Positions 16,177 to 25,364 of a stretch of DNA of 64,000 nucleotides are shown piece by piece; the first letter of the stretch is position 1, and each line of letters begins with the position of its first letter. Below the pieces are notes generated by a model. That model was not told the origin of the DNA, searched no databases, and was given only the letters and a program-made list of their open reading frames with translations. Made by a program: the position numbers and the translations under genes. This DNA is from Corynebacterium oculi (lineage in GTDB: Bacteria; Actinomycetota; Actinomycetes; Mycobacteriales; Mycobacteriaceae), in contig NZ_LKST01000002.1 of the NCBI RefSeq assembly GCF_001412105.1, positions 496,001 to 560,000 on the forward strand, read 5' to 3'.

Positions 16177-16874
16177 GCGAACATCACCGCCTCCATGAAC
16201 GGGTCCGTGGAGGTGCCATCGGGGTTAGCCAAACGCAGTTCCTCCTCCACCACGGTGCGCCAGGTGTACTGGCGGTGCTCCTGGGCAAAGGAAATAGGAA
16301 CGTCCTGACGCTGCACCCCGGCCTCGGTGGGCAGGCCGTCGCGGAAGATCGGCAGAACAACCTCGGGGCCGCGCTGCTCACGGTGTGCTTTATTGGCCTG
16401 CCACTTCAATTCGCGCAACGCGTCCATAGCACCCACATCCTTAATCTCGATCACCAAGTCCGGCGGGGCGGGGCAGGATCGCCTACCCAGGAACAGGGGA
16501 AAACGCGGGCGACGCAGCGCCTCCTCCAGGCCCTCCAGCACCTCCCGGCGCGGGCTTTCGACGGCCGCGACGAAGAGGGCGTCGCTGAGGTAGTAGCGGG
16601 TAACCAGGCTCGCCTGGGCCTTGGGGTTTTCCTGCCAGCGCTGCGCCGTCTGATAATCGCGCAGGAGGTTGCCCGGCTGATCCACGCGCACCGCGAAGCT
16701 AAGTTTGGCGAGGTCCGCTACCGGATCGGTGCGCCTGCGCCCCTCGGCGGCGGCCAGCAGCCCGATCACCCCTGACTTGCTGGGCACCTGGCCGGTGGCG
16801 CGGATCTTGTAGCGGCTGCGATCGCCCCAGGATTGCATGGGACCCTTGAGCCTTAAGAGCAGGGTGGAAGGCAT
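16173..16874 (-). CDS. cas5e: Cascade subunit Cas5e
   Basis: 233 aa RAMP protein that binds the 5' handle of the crRNA. Typical I-E Cas5 start (LLRLKGPMQSWGDRSRYKIRATGQVPSKSGVIGLLAAAEG) and an internal RVDQPGNLLRDYQT stretch. Its ATG overlaps the cas7e stop by one base. Confidence 0.94.
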   Translation of the reverse strand: MPSTLLLRLKGPMQSWGDRSRYKIRATGQVPSKSGVIGLLAAAEGRRRTDPVADLAKLSFAVRVDQPGNLLRDYQTAQRWQENPKAQASLVTRYYLSDALFVAAVESPRREVLEGLEEALRRPRFPLFLGRRSCPAPPDLVIEIKDVGAMDALRELKWQANKAHREQRGPEVVLPIFRDGLPTEAGVQRQDVPISFAQEHRQYTWRTVVEEELRLANPDGTSTDPFMEAVMFA

Positions 16875-18031
16875 TAAGCCTCCTCGGCGGCGGTGAGCGC
16901 CGCGCGCAGGGAATCGCCCAGCTCCGGCAGGGTGACCTTCTGGGCGATGTCTTGGAAAGAGTCCGCCAGATCGCCCAGGCCCATCACATACGCCGCCAGG
17001 GGCTTGAAGCCATAGGTGAGCTCGATCTGCCGGGCCTCCTGGGCGAGGCGGGCGGCGCCCTCCGCACGGCGGCCCGCGGCGTTTTCCTCCGTGGCGCTGG
17101 CCACCACCGGCTCCTCGAAGGCATTGACCAGGGACACCGAGCGGGTATCGCGCACCACCACGTAGACCAGCTCCGGCAGGGTGTTGTGGGCGAAGGTGTT
17201 CTGCTTACCTGTGGGCAGGGACTCCACGAAGCTCTTGAGGAACTGCACGGAACTGGTCACGGCGGCCTCACGATCCCCCAGGTTCTCCGCCAGGGAGTCG
17301 AGGTTAATAGTGGCAAAGCGGTACAGGGTGGAGGACATCATCTGCACCGTGCCGATCATGCCCGCCCCGGTCTCCTTGTTATCCTCCACCAGGTCGTCCA
17401 CGGCGGTGAAGTAATCAAACTCCGGCTCGGAGGCGTGAATCCCCAGGGCGTGAGCCACCTGCACGGAGGCGTCCACGTTATAGGCGGCATCGTCTGCCAC
17501 CATGCGGCCGAACATGGCGATGTCCACGCTGTGCTCCTGGTTGAGCAGGGCCTGGGCGGCCTTCTTGCTGATCTTGGTGCCCTCTTCCTCCGCCTTGATG
17601 ATGGCCGCCGCGATGTTCTCCACCTGACGCGGGCTCACAAAGAGCAGATAGCCGGTCTCCGCCAGGCGCTTGCGCTCCTCGGGGTCCGCATCCTCCGGGT
17701 CGATCTTGGGCTCGGTGAGCTTGATCTTCAGGGTCTTGAACACGCCCTCCACGGCGGCCGCGGCGCGGTCATCCGGCCACTCCTCCTTCCCCGCCTGGGC
17801 CTGGATCGCGTCCACGATCTTGGACACCACCCGCTTGGTGCGGTACCCCACCCGGGAGGCATCCCAGTGCTCCTCAAAGTCCTTGCGGATCGCGCGCTTC
17901 CAGGACTGGGAGGACACCCGCTGGCGCGGCACGCCGCCGAAGATCGCGGACTTGGGCGCGCCGGTGTCATCGCGGTTAATCAGGCTGGGCGGGAGAGATT
18001 GCAGGGCGTGAATATCGATGGTGATGGACAT
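16874..18031 (-). CDS. cas7e: Cascade backbone subunit Cas7e (Cse4/CasC)
   Basis: 385 aa, starting MSITIDIHALQSLPPSLINRDDTGAPKSAIFGG, the signature of CasC proteins; several copies polymerise along the crRNA. The QRVSSQSWKRAIRKDF segment and the later LPTGKQNTFAHNTLP segment are family-typical. Thirty-three bases separate it from cse2. Confidence 0.96.
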   Translation of the reverse strand: MSITIDIHALQSLPPSLINRDDTGAPKSAIFGGVPRQRVSSQSWKRAIRKDFEEHWDASRVGYRTKRVVSKIVDAIQAQAGKEEWPDDRAAAAVEGVFKTLKIKLTEPKIDPEDADPEERKRLAETGYLLFVSPRQVENIAAAIIKAEEEGTKISKKAAQALLNQEHSVDIAMFGRMVADDAAYNVDASVQVAHALGIHASEPEFDYFTAVDDLVEDNKETGAGMIGTVQMMSSTLYRFATINLDSLAENLGDREAAVTSSVQFLKSFVESLPTGKQNTFAHNTLPELVYVVVRDTRSVSLVNAFEEPVVASATEENAAGRRAEGAARLAQEARQIELTYGFKPLAAYVMGLGDLADSFQDIAQKVTLPELGDSLRAALTAAEEA

Positions 18032-18064
18032 GGGGTTTTCCTTTCTCGGTTTTTAGGGGTCCTT

Positions 18065-18670
18065 TTAGGACTCGGTGGCGGGCGTATCGGCCGGGATCCG
18101 GGCGAAGTCCCGGCCCCAGCGCATCAGCACCTTTTTGTAGCGCTCGGGATTGTCCAGGGCGCGCAGGTCGGCGGCGAATTGGCCGTAGTGGAAGCCCAGG
18201 GCCTCGCCCCGCAGCAGGGCGATCATTTCCCTCATGCGCTGCAACCGGGATCGCGCCGAGGAGGTCAGGACCATCGCGTCAAAGCGCGGCTTGAAGGAAT
18301 CGGAGTCCGTGCGCCGGTACAGCCGGTACAGCACCCCGCACGCCCCCGCGAAGGAGCGATCCGGCACGTGCATGGGTTCCCGTGCGCTCTGCATGTGCCA
18401 AGCAAACAGGGTGAGAGCGTGATACGCGGCGCGTTCCGACGCCGTGGCGGCGTCCCCCGCCCCCAACAGCCCCTGATCCAGCGGCGGTTCCAGAGCCTCG
18501 ATGACCCTGGCCAGACCCAGGGGATCACTCTCTATGGGGCGGCCCACACTGCGTCGCAGCTCCGCCAATTCACCACGGGCGCGGGCCTGTTCGCGTTCTC
18601 CGTGGGCCCCGAGCACCCTCGTTTGTAATCTCCACGCGGTGGTGCCCACGGTTTCTTTCAAATTATCCAT
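18065..18670 (-). CDS. cse2: Cascade small subunit Cse2 (CasB)
   Basis: 201 aa helical protein (LQTRVLGAHGEREQARARGELAELRRSVGRPIESDP...) of the Cse2/CasB family, which stabilises the R-loop as a dimer in Cascade. Its ATG follows the cas8e stop with no gap. The MHVPDRSFAGACGVLYRLYRRTDSDSF and MREMIALLRGEALGFHYGQFAADLR blocks are typical. Confidence 0.92.
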   Translation of the reverse strand: MDNLKETVGTTAWRLQTRVLGAHGEREQARARGELAELRRSVGRPIESDPLGLARVIEALEPPLDQGLLGAGDAATASERAAYHALTLFAWHMQSAREPMHVPDRSFAGACGVLYRLYRRTDSDSFKPRFDAMVLTSSARSRLQRMREMIALLRGEALGFHYGQFAADLRALDNPERYKKVLMRWGRDFARIPADTPATES

Positions 18671-20344
18671 TTATTCCTCTTCTCCCTCTTTGTTCTTTTC
18701 CCGGACGGTGGCGGGCAGGGCCTCGTCGAGTTTTTTATACAGGCGGCGCAACACCGTGGCGGCGGATTCGATGTAGGGGGTGCCGTTCTCGGAGGCCGGG
18801 GCCTTCTCCCTTCCCACCAGCGCCTGCGGGCTCACCCCCCGGAGTAGCACGTCCGCCTCCGCAAGCACCCGCCCCCGCACGTAGCCCTGCCACTGCCGGG
18901 CGTGATCCTCTAGTTTCTTCTCATCCAGCCCCGCCAGCCAGCGGCTAAAGGGCAGTTCCAGGCGGCTAAGTAGGGTATCCGTGGGGGCAGGCTGGAACTC
19001 ATGCTCCCCGCCCGCCGCGGTATTCAACTGCCCGGCAAAGGAGCCCAAAGCCACGGCGGCCGAGACCGTGGCCTGGGCGTTGTCCAGCACCAAGCGGCGC
19101 TGGCGGCGGGCTTCCTCGCGCAGCAGGCTCACCGGGATCTCGATGGTGCTGGCCACCACCTCCGCGATGGAGGAGGCCTGCGGCCCGTAGGCCACGGAGA
19201 CCATCTGGATATTCGCCCACTCGGGCACCACCTCAAGGTTGCGCAACTCCGCCAATTGAGTAAGGTTCCGGGGGCGCTTGGGGGCCTTATTCTTGTCCGT
19301 GAATCCGGGATCTCCCTCCAGCGCGAGGAGGGGTTCCAGGGACTTCCACATCGTGCGATCCGTATCGAAGGGGCGCGCGTAGTACACGTCATGCCCGTTT
19401 TTGGACTTGTTGGCGCTGTAGCGGTACGGGGTCATGGGATCGTCCATGATGTTGGCCCCGGCTTCTGGTATGCGGTCGCCGTTGCTCACCAGCACCTCGG
19501 TCACCCGATCGCCGTCGTGGAAGAGCCTCACCCGGCGCGCCTGCCAGGTGGCTAGGTCAGCTGGCCCGGTGGGGTACACGGCCTCCGCCTCGGGCTTGCG
19601 CTGCGCGGCGGTATCCGGTTGGCGCTCCCAGGCAGCGCGATCCGCATCAAGCTCGTTCACCAAACAATCCGAGGTGGTGTTGAGCACCAGCGTCTCGCGC
19701 AGGGTGGAACCCACGATCACCGTTCCGCCGGTGCTCCCCGTCCACCCGGTGCCGATGGGATAACCCTTGCCGCCCTTCACGCGGGGATCGCCCACCGCGC
19801 CGGACTTGATGCCGGAGTAGTCATAGGCCTGGGTGTGGATCAGCCAGCGGGCGGCCTCGGCAAAGCTCAAGGTGCCGCGCGCTTCCCCCGCGCGCATGGT
19901 GAAGTACTCGTCCTCCGCCTCGGGCACGATACGGCGCGCTTCCAGGCGAGCACCCTTTTCCGTGTGCAGGTCCGCCACCTGCATGAACGGGGTTTCTGCG
20001 TGCAGCAGGTCAAAGCGCTCGCGGTATTGCTCCAGGTAATCCAGCACGGTGGTGTCCGCCGCGCCGGAGGTGGCCTCCTCCCAGGCCTCCTGGAACCATT
20101 CGTCGTGCTCGTAGACGCTATCCTGATTGCGCCGCAGCTCCACGCTGTGGGCCCGCCAGAAGATCGCCAGGAGCAGGCGCAGCACGGCGTAATCCTGCGC
20201 GGGGGAATCTCCGCGCAACCCCACCACGGCGTTCTTGCCGTCCGCCGCGCCGTCGAACACCTGGCGCAGGCTCATCAGCCCCTGCGTGCCGTCGCGGCGC
20301 ACGCAGACGATCCAGGGGGCGTCGATTAGCGAAAATGCCATCAT
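18671..20344 (-). CDS. cas8e: Cascade large subunit Cas8e (Cse1/CasA)
   Basis: 557 aa, the PAM-recognising large subunit that recruits Cas3. It begins MAFSLIDAPWIVCVRRDGTQGLMSLRQVF, the usual CasA start; two adjacent Met codons at 20344 and 20341 overlap the cas3 stop. Typical internal motifs are RLLLAIFWRAH, WFQEAWEEA and the GKGYPIGTGWTGSTGGTVIVG loop. The C-terminal four-helix region carries the long basic and acidic tail. Confidence 0.95.
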   Translation of the reverse strand: MMAFSLIDAPWIVCVRRDGTQGLMSLRQVFDGAADGKNAVVGLRGDSPAQDYAVLRLLLAIFWRAHSVELRRNQDSVYEHDEWFQEAWEEATSGAADTTVLDYLEQYRERFDLLHAETPFMQVADLHTEKGARLEARRIVPEAEDEYFTMRAGEARGTLSFAEAARWLIHTQAYDYSGIKSGAVGDPRVKGGKGYPIGTGWTGSTGGTVIVGSTLRETLVLNTTSDCLVNELDADRAAWERQPDTAAQRKPEAEAVYPTGPADLATWQARRVRLFHDGDRVTEVLVSNGDRIPEAGANIMDDPMTPYRYSANKSKNGHDVYYARPFDTDRTMWKSLEPLLALEGDPGFTDKNKAPKRPRNLTQLAELRNLEVVPEWANIQMVSVAYGPQASSIAEVVASTIEIPVSLLREEARRQRRLVLDNAQATVSAAVALGSFAGQLNTAAGGEHEFQPAPTDTLLSRLELPFSRWLAGLDEKKLEDHARQWQGYVRGRVLAEADVLLRGVSPQALVGREKAPASENGTPYIESAATVLRRLYKKLDEALPATVREKNKEGEEE

Positions 20345-23085
20345 TTTTCCTCTCGTACCTGCTCTAGCCCCAGCTCCAGGGAGTATCGCAGCCTGGTGCC
20401 GTTGAGGGTGACCTCGTGGTTCTCGTCAAGCACCAGCGCCACCTGCCCCTTGAGCAGGTAACTCTCCGCCCAACCAGCCGGGGTACTCTCCTCCAGTTGG
20501 GTGATCACGCGCTCGAAATCGTCCTGTCGCTGGGTTAATCGGCTAGGCAATCTCACGGTGTTACAGGCCAACCGCATGTCCAGGGGGTATTCGGGGGTAG
20601 CCCCCTCCGTGAGTGGCGCGCCTTCGTATCCCAGGGGCCGATACCCGTACTCGCCGCTCACGATCGGGATCACCTCCACGCTCGGGTCGGCGTCGCGCAC
20701 CTGCGCCGCCCCGGCCTCCTCCCCCGCGCGCGCCTTGCTCTGATCGGAATAGCGTTCAAAAAGGGAGGAGAACTTCGCGGCCACCCGCCAATCCGGTATC
20801 TGATAGGTGGCGGCCCTGCGCTCGGAGCGCTCTCTTGCTTCCTCGCTCTTGGCCTGCGCCTTTTCCCACTCCTCCCGCCAAGCCTCGGGCACCTCCCTGC
20901 CCTCGGCATAGGCGGCGTGCACCAACGGCGCGATGTCATCGGGGCGGCGCAGCCCCTCGGAGAACACCCGCTCCTCCAGCACCGCCATCGTGGCCAGGAG
21001 AACCTTGGGATCGTAGATCGCGGCGGTGCCACGCTCAAAGCGCGGCACGGGCTCGCGTTCCTCCACCCCTCGGATAAACACGCGCGGCTCCCGCAGGTGC
21101 TCGGGCCGATCCTCCGGCGGGCGGCGATGCCGATGCAGGCGGCCCACCCGCTGAATCAGGAGATCCATCGGGGCGATGTCCGTGACCAGCACGTCCGCGT
21201 CAATATCCAGGCTCTGCTCCACCACCTGCGTGGCCACCACGCAGCGGCGCTCCGGCCGTCCCGCGCCGCGCTGCGCCCTCGGCCCCAGCGCCGCGCGCAG
21301 GGCATCCTCCTTGGCCGCGCGATCCGAGGCCATAAAAGCCGCGTGGTGCAGCTCCACCTCGCCCGGGAAATGCCCGTTGAGCAGACGATACGTCTCCTGC
21401 GCGCGCCGGATCGTATTGCACACCACCAGCGAACATCCGCCGCCTGCCACCAGCGAAACGAGGTTCTCCGGGGCGTCGGCAAGCAACTCCACCCGCGCAT
21501 GCAGCTCCGTGGGCCGTGCAGGCACCTTCACCTCCCGCGTGCCCCGCTTATCGACGACCGTGAGCAGCGGATAGGCCGTACCCTCCGCCCCGTCACCACC
21601 ATAGGCCCGCACCAAGGCGGCCTTCTGCGCCACCGGAAGGGTGGCGCTCATGAGGATCACCGAAGCCCCATAATGGCGCAGCCATTGCAGAGCCTTGTGC
21701 AGATAGGAGCCCATGTAGGCGTCATAGGCGTGAACCTCGTCCACGATGATGACCTTGCCCGCCAGGCCCAGGTGGCGCAGCATGGAGTGCTTGGCCTGCA
21801 ATGCCAGCATGAGCACCTGATCCACCGTGCACACCACGAAGTTAGAGAGCACCCCGCGCTTGGCTCCGCGCAACCACTGGGTAGCCACCACCGCGTCATG
21901 TGCCTCACGGCGATCCTCCCCGATATTCCGATACGCCTCGGAGAGATTGCTCTTAGAATGACCCAAATACATGGAGGCCACCTCCCCCGCGGCCGCGCCC
22001 TGAGCCCACTCCAGCACACGCTCGAAAAGCCCGTTCGCCGTGGCCATCGTGGGCGCGGCGAACACCACCCCCTGCGCGCCCGTGCGCCCCGCGATGATCT
22101 GCGCGGCAGCCAACGCGGTTTCCGTCTTACCCTCCCCCGTGGGGGCCTCCACGATCATCAAGCTCGGCCCCTGCACCTCGCGCAGGGCCTCCACCACCGC
22201 CCGCTGAATCGGGCGCGCCCCGAACTCTTCCGGCCACCCGAAAATCCGGCGATAGTAGGCGTCAATATTTTCCTGCGTTCTGAGATCATCCGGGGATTCC
22301 GGCCGCCACGGAGGAGTGAGCGCAATATCGTCCATGCCCAGGCGGGTGCGCTCCTCCTGGGTGGTGGAGATGGTCATGGGAAAGGCATCGGAGTTGGAGG
22401 CGATCCAATCCGCCATGATGACCAGGCCGGTGAGGAGCTGCTGAACGGGAGCATGAAGGCGCTGGAGCCTCTGCAACAACTCCGGTGTCATGCCCGTGAA
22501 CTGCGTCATCATGGCGATGAGTTCCGCATGCGCTTGATGCCAGGGCTCGGCGTGCTCGTCTATCAGATCCTCGGCTCGGGACACCACCACGGGATCGGTG
22601 GCCTTGCCGTGATGCGCGCCCGTCACCTGGGCCAAGGAGAGAGCCGCCTTGGGTTTAAGGCCCTGCCCCCTAAGCCAGCGTTTCAGGATCACCTCCGAGG
22701 CCAACTCGTGCCGCAGTTTCTCCTGCGTGAGGCGCTGAGTGACCGGGAACGCCTCGCGTACACCCTCCACGATGTAGGCATGCTCCGGGCGGGACTCGAT
22801 CTGGCACTGGAATTGAGCTGTGGCCTTTCCCACATCATGCAGACCCGCGAGCCAGGTGACCAGCGTCTTTGCCTCCGTTTTATCCAGGCCAGTCTTGGAG
22901 ACGATGTACCCCTTGACCGAATCGGCCAACCACACGTCCCAGAGGTATGCGGCCACGCAGGCAGCGTCCACCATGTGTTGAGAGAGGGGCAACCAACCGG
23001 TCTCGTCCCCGGACTTGGCCCAGAGAACCTCAACGAACGAAGAGAACCCCTCTTTCCCATCAACAATCACCATAAAACCCCACAC
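20341..23085 (-). CDS. cas3: CRISPR-associated helicase-nuclease Cas3
   Basis: 914 aa from a GTG at 23085; an ATG at 23073 (MVIVDGKEG) has a better-placed GGGG and may be the true start. N-terminal HD nuclease: H37 (SQHMVDAA) and H83-D84 (AGLHDVGKATAQFQ), plus TGAHHGK. Helicase: Walker A EAPTGEGKT at 313-321, DEVH box at 449-452 (VDEVHAYDAYMGS), motif III MSATLP at 479-484, and QRVGRLHRH late. It degrades DNA marked by Cascade. First gene of the operon. Confidence 0.96.
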   Translation of the reverse strand: MWGFMVIVDGKEGFSSFVEVLWAKSGDETGWLPLSQHMVDAACVAAYLWDVWLADSVKGYIVSKTGLDKTEAKTLVTWLAGLHDVGKATAQFQCQIESRPEHAYIVEGVREAFPVTQRLTQEKLRHELASEVILKRWLRGQGLKPKAALSLAQVTGAHHGKATDPVVVSRAEDLIDEHAEPWHQAHAELIAMMTQFTGMTPELLQRLQRLHAPVQQLLTGLVIMADWIASNSDAFPMTISTTQEERTRLGMDDIALTPPWRPESPDDLRTQENIDAYYRRIFGWPEEFGARPIQRAVVEALREVQGPSLMIVEAPTGEGKTETALAAAQIIAGRTGAQGVVFAAPTMATANGLFERVLEWAQGAAAGEVASMYLGHSKSNLSEAYRNIGEDRREAHDAVVATQWLRGAKRGVLSNFVVCTVDQVLMLALQAKHSMLRHLGLAGKVIIVDEVHAYDAYMGSYLHKALQWLRHYGASVILMSATLPVAQKAALVRAYGGDGAEGTAYPLLTVVDKRGTREVKVPARPTELHARVELLADAPENLVSLVAGGGCSLVVCNTIRRAQETYRLLNGHFPGEVELHHAAFMASDRAAKEDALRAALGPRAQRGAGRPERRCVVATQVVEQSLDIDADVLVTDIAPMDLLIQRVGRLHRHRRPPEDRPEHLREPRVFIRGVEEREPVPRFERGTAAIYDPKVLLATMAVLEERVFSEGLRRPDDIAPLVHAAYAEGREVPEAWREEWEKAQAKSEEARERSERRAATYQIPDWRVAAKFSSLFERYSDQSKARAGEEAGAAQVRDADPSVEVIPIVSGEYGYRPLGYEGAPLTEGATPEYPLDMRLACNTVRLPSRLTQRQDDFERVITQLEESTPAGWAESYLLKGQVALVLDENHEVTLNGTRLRYSLELGLEQVREEK

Positions 23086-23087
23086 TC

Positions 23088-23118
23088 ATTATAGTATTAT
23101 GATCCATAGCACATTATA
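23088..23118 (-). promoter_or_regulatory. Putative cas operon promoter
   Basis: Two perfect TATAAT hexamers on the minus strand, at 23088-23093 and 23113-23118, lie just upstream of cas3. The distal one would put the transcript start about 20 bases before the GTG. No strong -35 is obvious at either. Confidence 0.45.
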
Positions 23119-23430
23119 CACTGATCGAACCGCAGAAAAGACCCGCGCATACGTTCACATCCTCGACCACCAAGACCCCTCCATCAACCACCGGAAACAA
23201 CCGCAGACAACTCGACGAAAGAAACACACATAGAGCCTTTCCACCTCTCCGTCCAAACCGGAGCACGCACCAACAGGCCACCAGAAGGATCACAAGCAAA
23301 ATCACGATTCATCTCCTGTAAAAATTCTCTGAAAAAAGAATATCCTACAAGCGTTACTCGATTATGAGTATAACTCATGCCTCTGCATCCTGTACAGTGG
23401 TCTACGTGTCCGATGCCCTGCACCACATAA
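23119..23430. other. Intergenic space upstream of cas operon
   Basis: No convincing gene on either strand. The sequence is AT-richer than its surroundings. A perfect dyad ATGAGT-ATA-ACTCAT lies at 23364-23378 and could be an operator or part of a promoter for the plus-strand small-RNA candidate. Confidence 0.4.
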
Positions 23431-23510
23431 ACTCAAGTGACCTTGAGTCACGGCCGGGATGAGCCACGAGCGACGCTAGTAGGAAAAGCTCCCTGCTCAA
23501 GCAGGGTTTT
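23431..23510 (+). ncRNA. Candidate CRISPR-repeat-derived small RNA upstream of cas3
   Basis: On the plus strand, a perfect hairpin ACTCAAG-TGAC-CTTGAGT (23431-23448) is followed by GGGATGAGCC (23456-23465). These ten bases are identical to the 3' end of the array repeat, including the 8-nt crRNA handle. After a spacer-length stretch comes a rho-independent terminator, CCCTGCTCAAGCAGGGTTTT (23491-23510). Regulatory crRNA-like RNAs of the CreR/CreA type have this repeat-like, spacer-like, terminator layout beside cas genes. No matching target was found by eye, and the hairpin sequence differs from the repeat stem. Confidence 0.35.
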
Positions 23511-23529
23511 ACGGCCAGATCGGGCACAC

Positions 23530-24477
23530 TTAATCTTTAAACACCCACGCCCCTCTCGGCAGCCCCTCCGGGTCGAACTCCTCCAGCAGGCCCGGCAAAG
23601 AGTCGCACCCCTCCACCCCCACGGAGGCCGCGAGGCGCGCGACTACCTGGGCCACGGGGGCGTCGGCAAGCATCTGCCGGAGCGTGACGGCGCCGTCGCG
23701 CTTGGCCAGGCGCTTCCCGCTCGGCCCCAGCACCAGCGGCACGTGCGCATAGCCGGGGGTGGGCAGCCCCAGCAGGTGCGCGAGGTAGGCCTGCCGGGGC
23801 GAGGAGGCGGCGAGGTCGTCGCCGCGCACCACCTGGTCGATGCCTGCGGCGGCGTCGTCCACCACCACCGCGAGGTTGTACGCCCAATCCGGCTGCTGGC
23901 CGCCGCGCCGGAGGATAAAATCATCCACCTCGCCGGTGTAGTCCCCCAGCAGGGCATCGCGCACCCGCCACCGCGTCGCCTCGGCGCGCAGCCGCAGCGC
24001 CGGGGCCCGCCCCTGCCCCATCAGCTCCGCGCGGCGGCGGTCCCGTTCCGCCTCCGGTAGGTCGCGGCAGGTGCCGGGGTAGCGGCCGGGGATCGCGTGC
24101 GGGGCGCGGGCGGCCTCCTGAATGTCCTTGCGCGAGCAGTAGCACTCGAACACCTGCCCGCGTTCCATGAGCGCCCGCAGAGCGGCCTCGTAGGCGCTGG
24201 TGTTATCGGATTGGTAGGTGGGCTCGCCGTCGAAGTCCAGGCCTAGCGTCACCAGATCCTCGATCTGGCGCAGCGCGCTCTGCGCCGAGGAACGCTGCGT
24301 GTCAATGTCCTCCACCCGCAGGTAAAACCGCCGCCCCGTGCGCCGCGCGAACAGCCACGCCAGCACGGCCGTGCGCAGGTTGCCAAAGTGCAGGTCTCCG
24401 CTTGGCGACGGCGCGTACCGCCCCGCTCCGCGCTCATGGTGCTCCAGGGGGCCCGGCTGTGGTTCGTCTGCTGCCAT
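23530..24477 (-). CDS. gluQ: Glutamyl-queuosine tRNA(Asp) synthetase
   Basis: 315 aa from the ATG at 24477 ([33 protein letters not shown]). It is a truncated class I glutamyl-tRNA synthetase: the HIGH-like motif is [12 protein letters not shown] and the KMSKS-like motif is KRLAKRDGA, with no anticodon-binding domain, so it ends soon after. YCSRKDI is the family's zinc-region segment. GluQ attaches glutamate to the queuine base at position 34 of tRNA(Asp). Its neighbours YhhQ and Tgt complete a queuosine salvage theme. Confidence 0.9.
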   Translation of the reverse strand: MAADEPQPGPLEHHERGAGRYAPSPSGDLHFGNLRTAVLAWLFARRTGRRFYLRVEDIDTQRSSAQSALRQIEDLVTLGLDFDGEPTYQSDNTSAYEAALRALMERGQVFECYCSRKDIQEAARAPHAIPGRYPGTCRDLPEAERDRRRAELMGQGRAPALRLRAEATRWRVRDALLGDYTGEVDDFILRRGGQQPDWAYNLAVVVDDAAAGIDQVVRGDDLAASSPRQAYLAHLLGLPTPGYAHVPLVLGPSGKRLAKRDGAVTLRQMLADAPVAQVVARLAASVGVEGCDSLPGLLEEFDPEGLPRGAWVFKD

Positions 24478-24553
24478 ACGGCCAAGGATACGTTTCCCTC
24501 CTTTTCCTCCTGCCTCGCTCTTGCCTCGCCTGCTTCTCCTGCCTCTCCTGCCG

Positions 24554-24688
24554 TTGGGGTGCCGTTGGCGGGGTCGGGCGTCGATAAGCGCCCCAATGGC
24601 ACCCCTACGGCCGCCGCCCACCCGCACCACCCCAAGGGGTGCCGCTACCCCACCCCAGGCCACATATCCTCCGCCGGTGGCACCCCTA
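24554..24688. repeat. Two palindromic AAGGGGTGCCA/TGGCACCCCTT elements
   Basis: Copies at 24554-24607 and 24634-24688 between the divergent gluQ and yhhQ genes. The first carries an exact dispersed 13-mer (24577-24589) in its centre. The second ends 16 bases before the yhhQ start, so here the elements lie in a promoter/5' region, not between convergent ends. Confidence 0.85.
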
Positions 24689-24704
24689 TGGCAGCATGTA
24701 AGCC

Positions 24705-25364
24705 GTGACAAACTCCACGGAAGCCAGATTCATTCCCATTCAGCGCTCCCTGTACCCGGTGATCGTGACGCTTTTCGTCGCGGTGTTCCTCATCTCCAAC
24801 ATCACCGCCACCAAGGGCGTTGCGCTCGGGCCGCTCATCACGGACGGCGCGTTTTTCCTCTTTCCCCTCGCCTACGTGCTTGGCGACGTGCTCGCGGAAT
24901 GCTACGGCTTCAAGGCCTCGCGGCGCGCGATCTTCACGGGTTTTGCCGTGACTCTGCTGGCGGTGGCGTCCTTTTATATCGCCATCGCGCTCCCGGCGGC
25001 CGATTTTTATGAGAACCAGGAGGAGTTTTCCCTGGTGCTCGGCCTGGTGCCGCAGATCGTGCTCGCCTCCCTTGCGGGATACCTGGTGGGGCAGTTGCTC
25101 AATTCTTATGTGCTGGTGGCGCTGAAGCGCCGCACCGGGGAGCGGCGGCTGTGGGCGCGGCTGCTCGGCTCCACCGTGGTGGGCGAGTTCGGCGATACGC
25201 TGCTGTTCTGCCTGATCGCCGCCCCGGTGATCGGCATCACCACCTGGGGCGATGGGCTGAACTACCTGATCGTGGGCTTCGCGTGGAAGACCGCCCTGGA
25301 GGTGCTGCTGCTCCCCATCACCTACGCGGTGATCGGGTGGATCAAACGCCGCGAGAATTATTGA
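24705..25364 (+). CDS. yhhQ: Queuosine precursor transporter, YhhQ family
   Basis: 219 aa from a GTG at 24705. About six transmembrane helices; conserved family features include [38 protein letters not shown] and [19 protein letters not shown]. Members import queuine or preQ precursors. The flanking gluQ and the nearby tgt support this substrate. The 3' end overlaps the convergent DHA2 gene by 23 bases. Confidence 0.9.
   Translation: MTNSTEARFIPIQRSLYPVIVTLFVAVFLISNITATKGVALGPLITDGAFFLFPLAYVLGDVLAECYGFKASRRAIFTGFAVTLLAVASFYIAIALPAADFYENQEEFSLVLGLVPQIVLASLAGYLVGQLLNSYVLVALKRRTGERRLWARLLGSTVVGEFGDTLLFCLIAAPVIGITTWGDGLNYLIVGFAWKTALEVLLLPITYAVIGWIKRRENY

Noticed and set aside
23184-23426. 80-codon minus-strand frame upstream of cas3
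   Set aside because: No ribosome site, no recognisable motif, and it overlaps the putative regulatory region.
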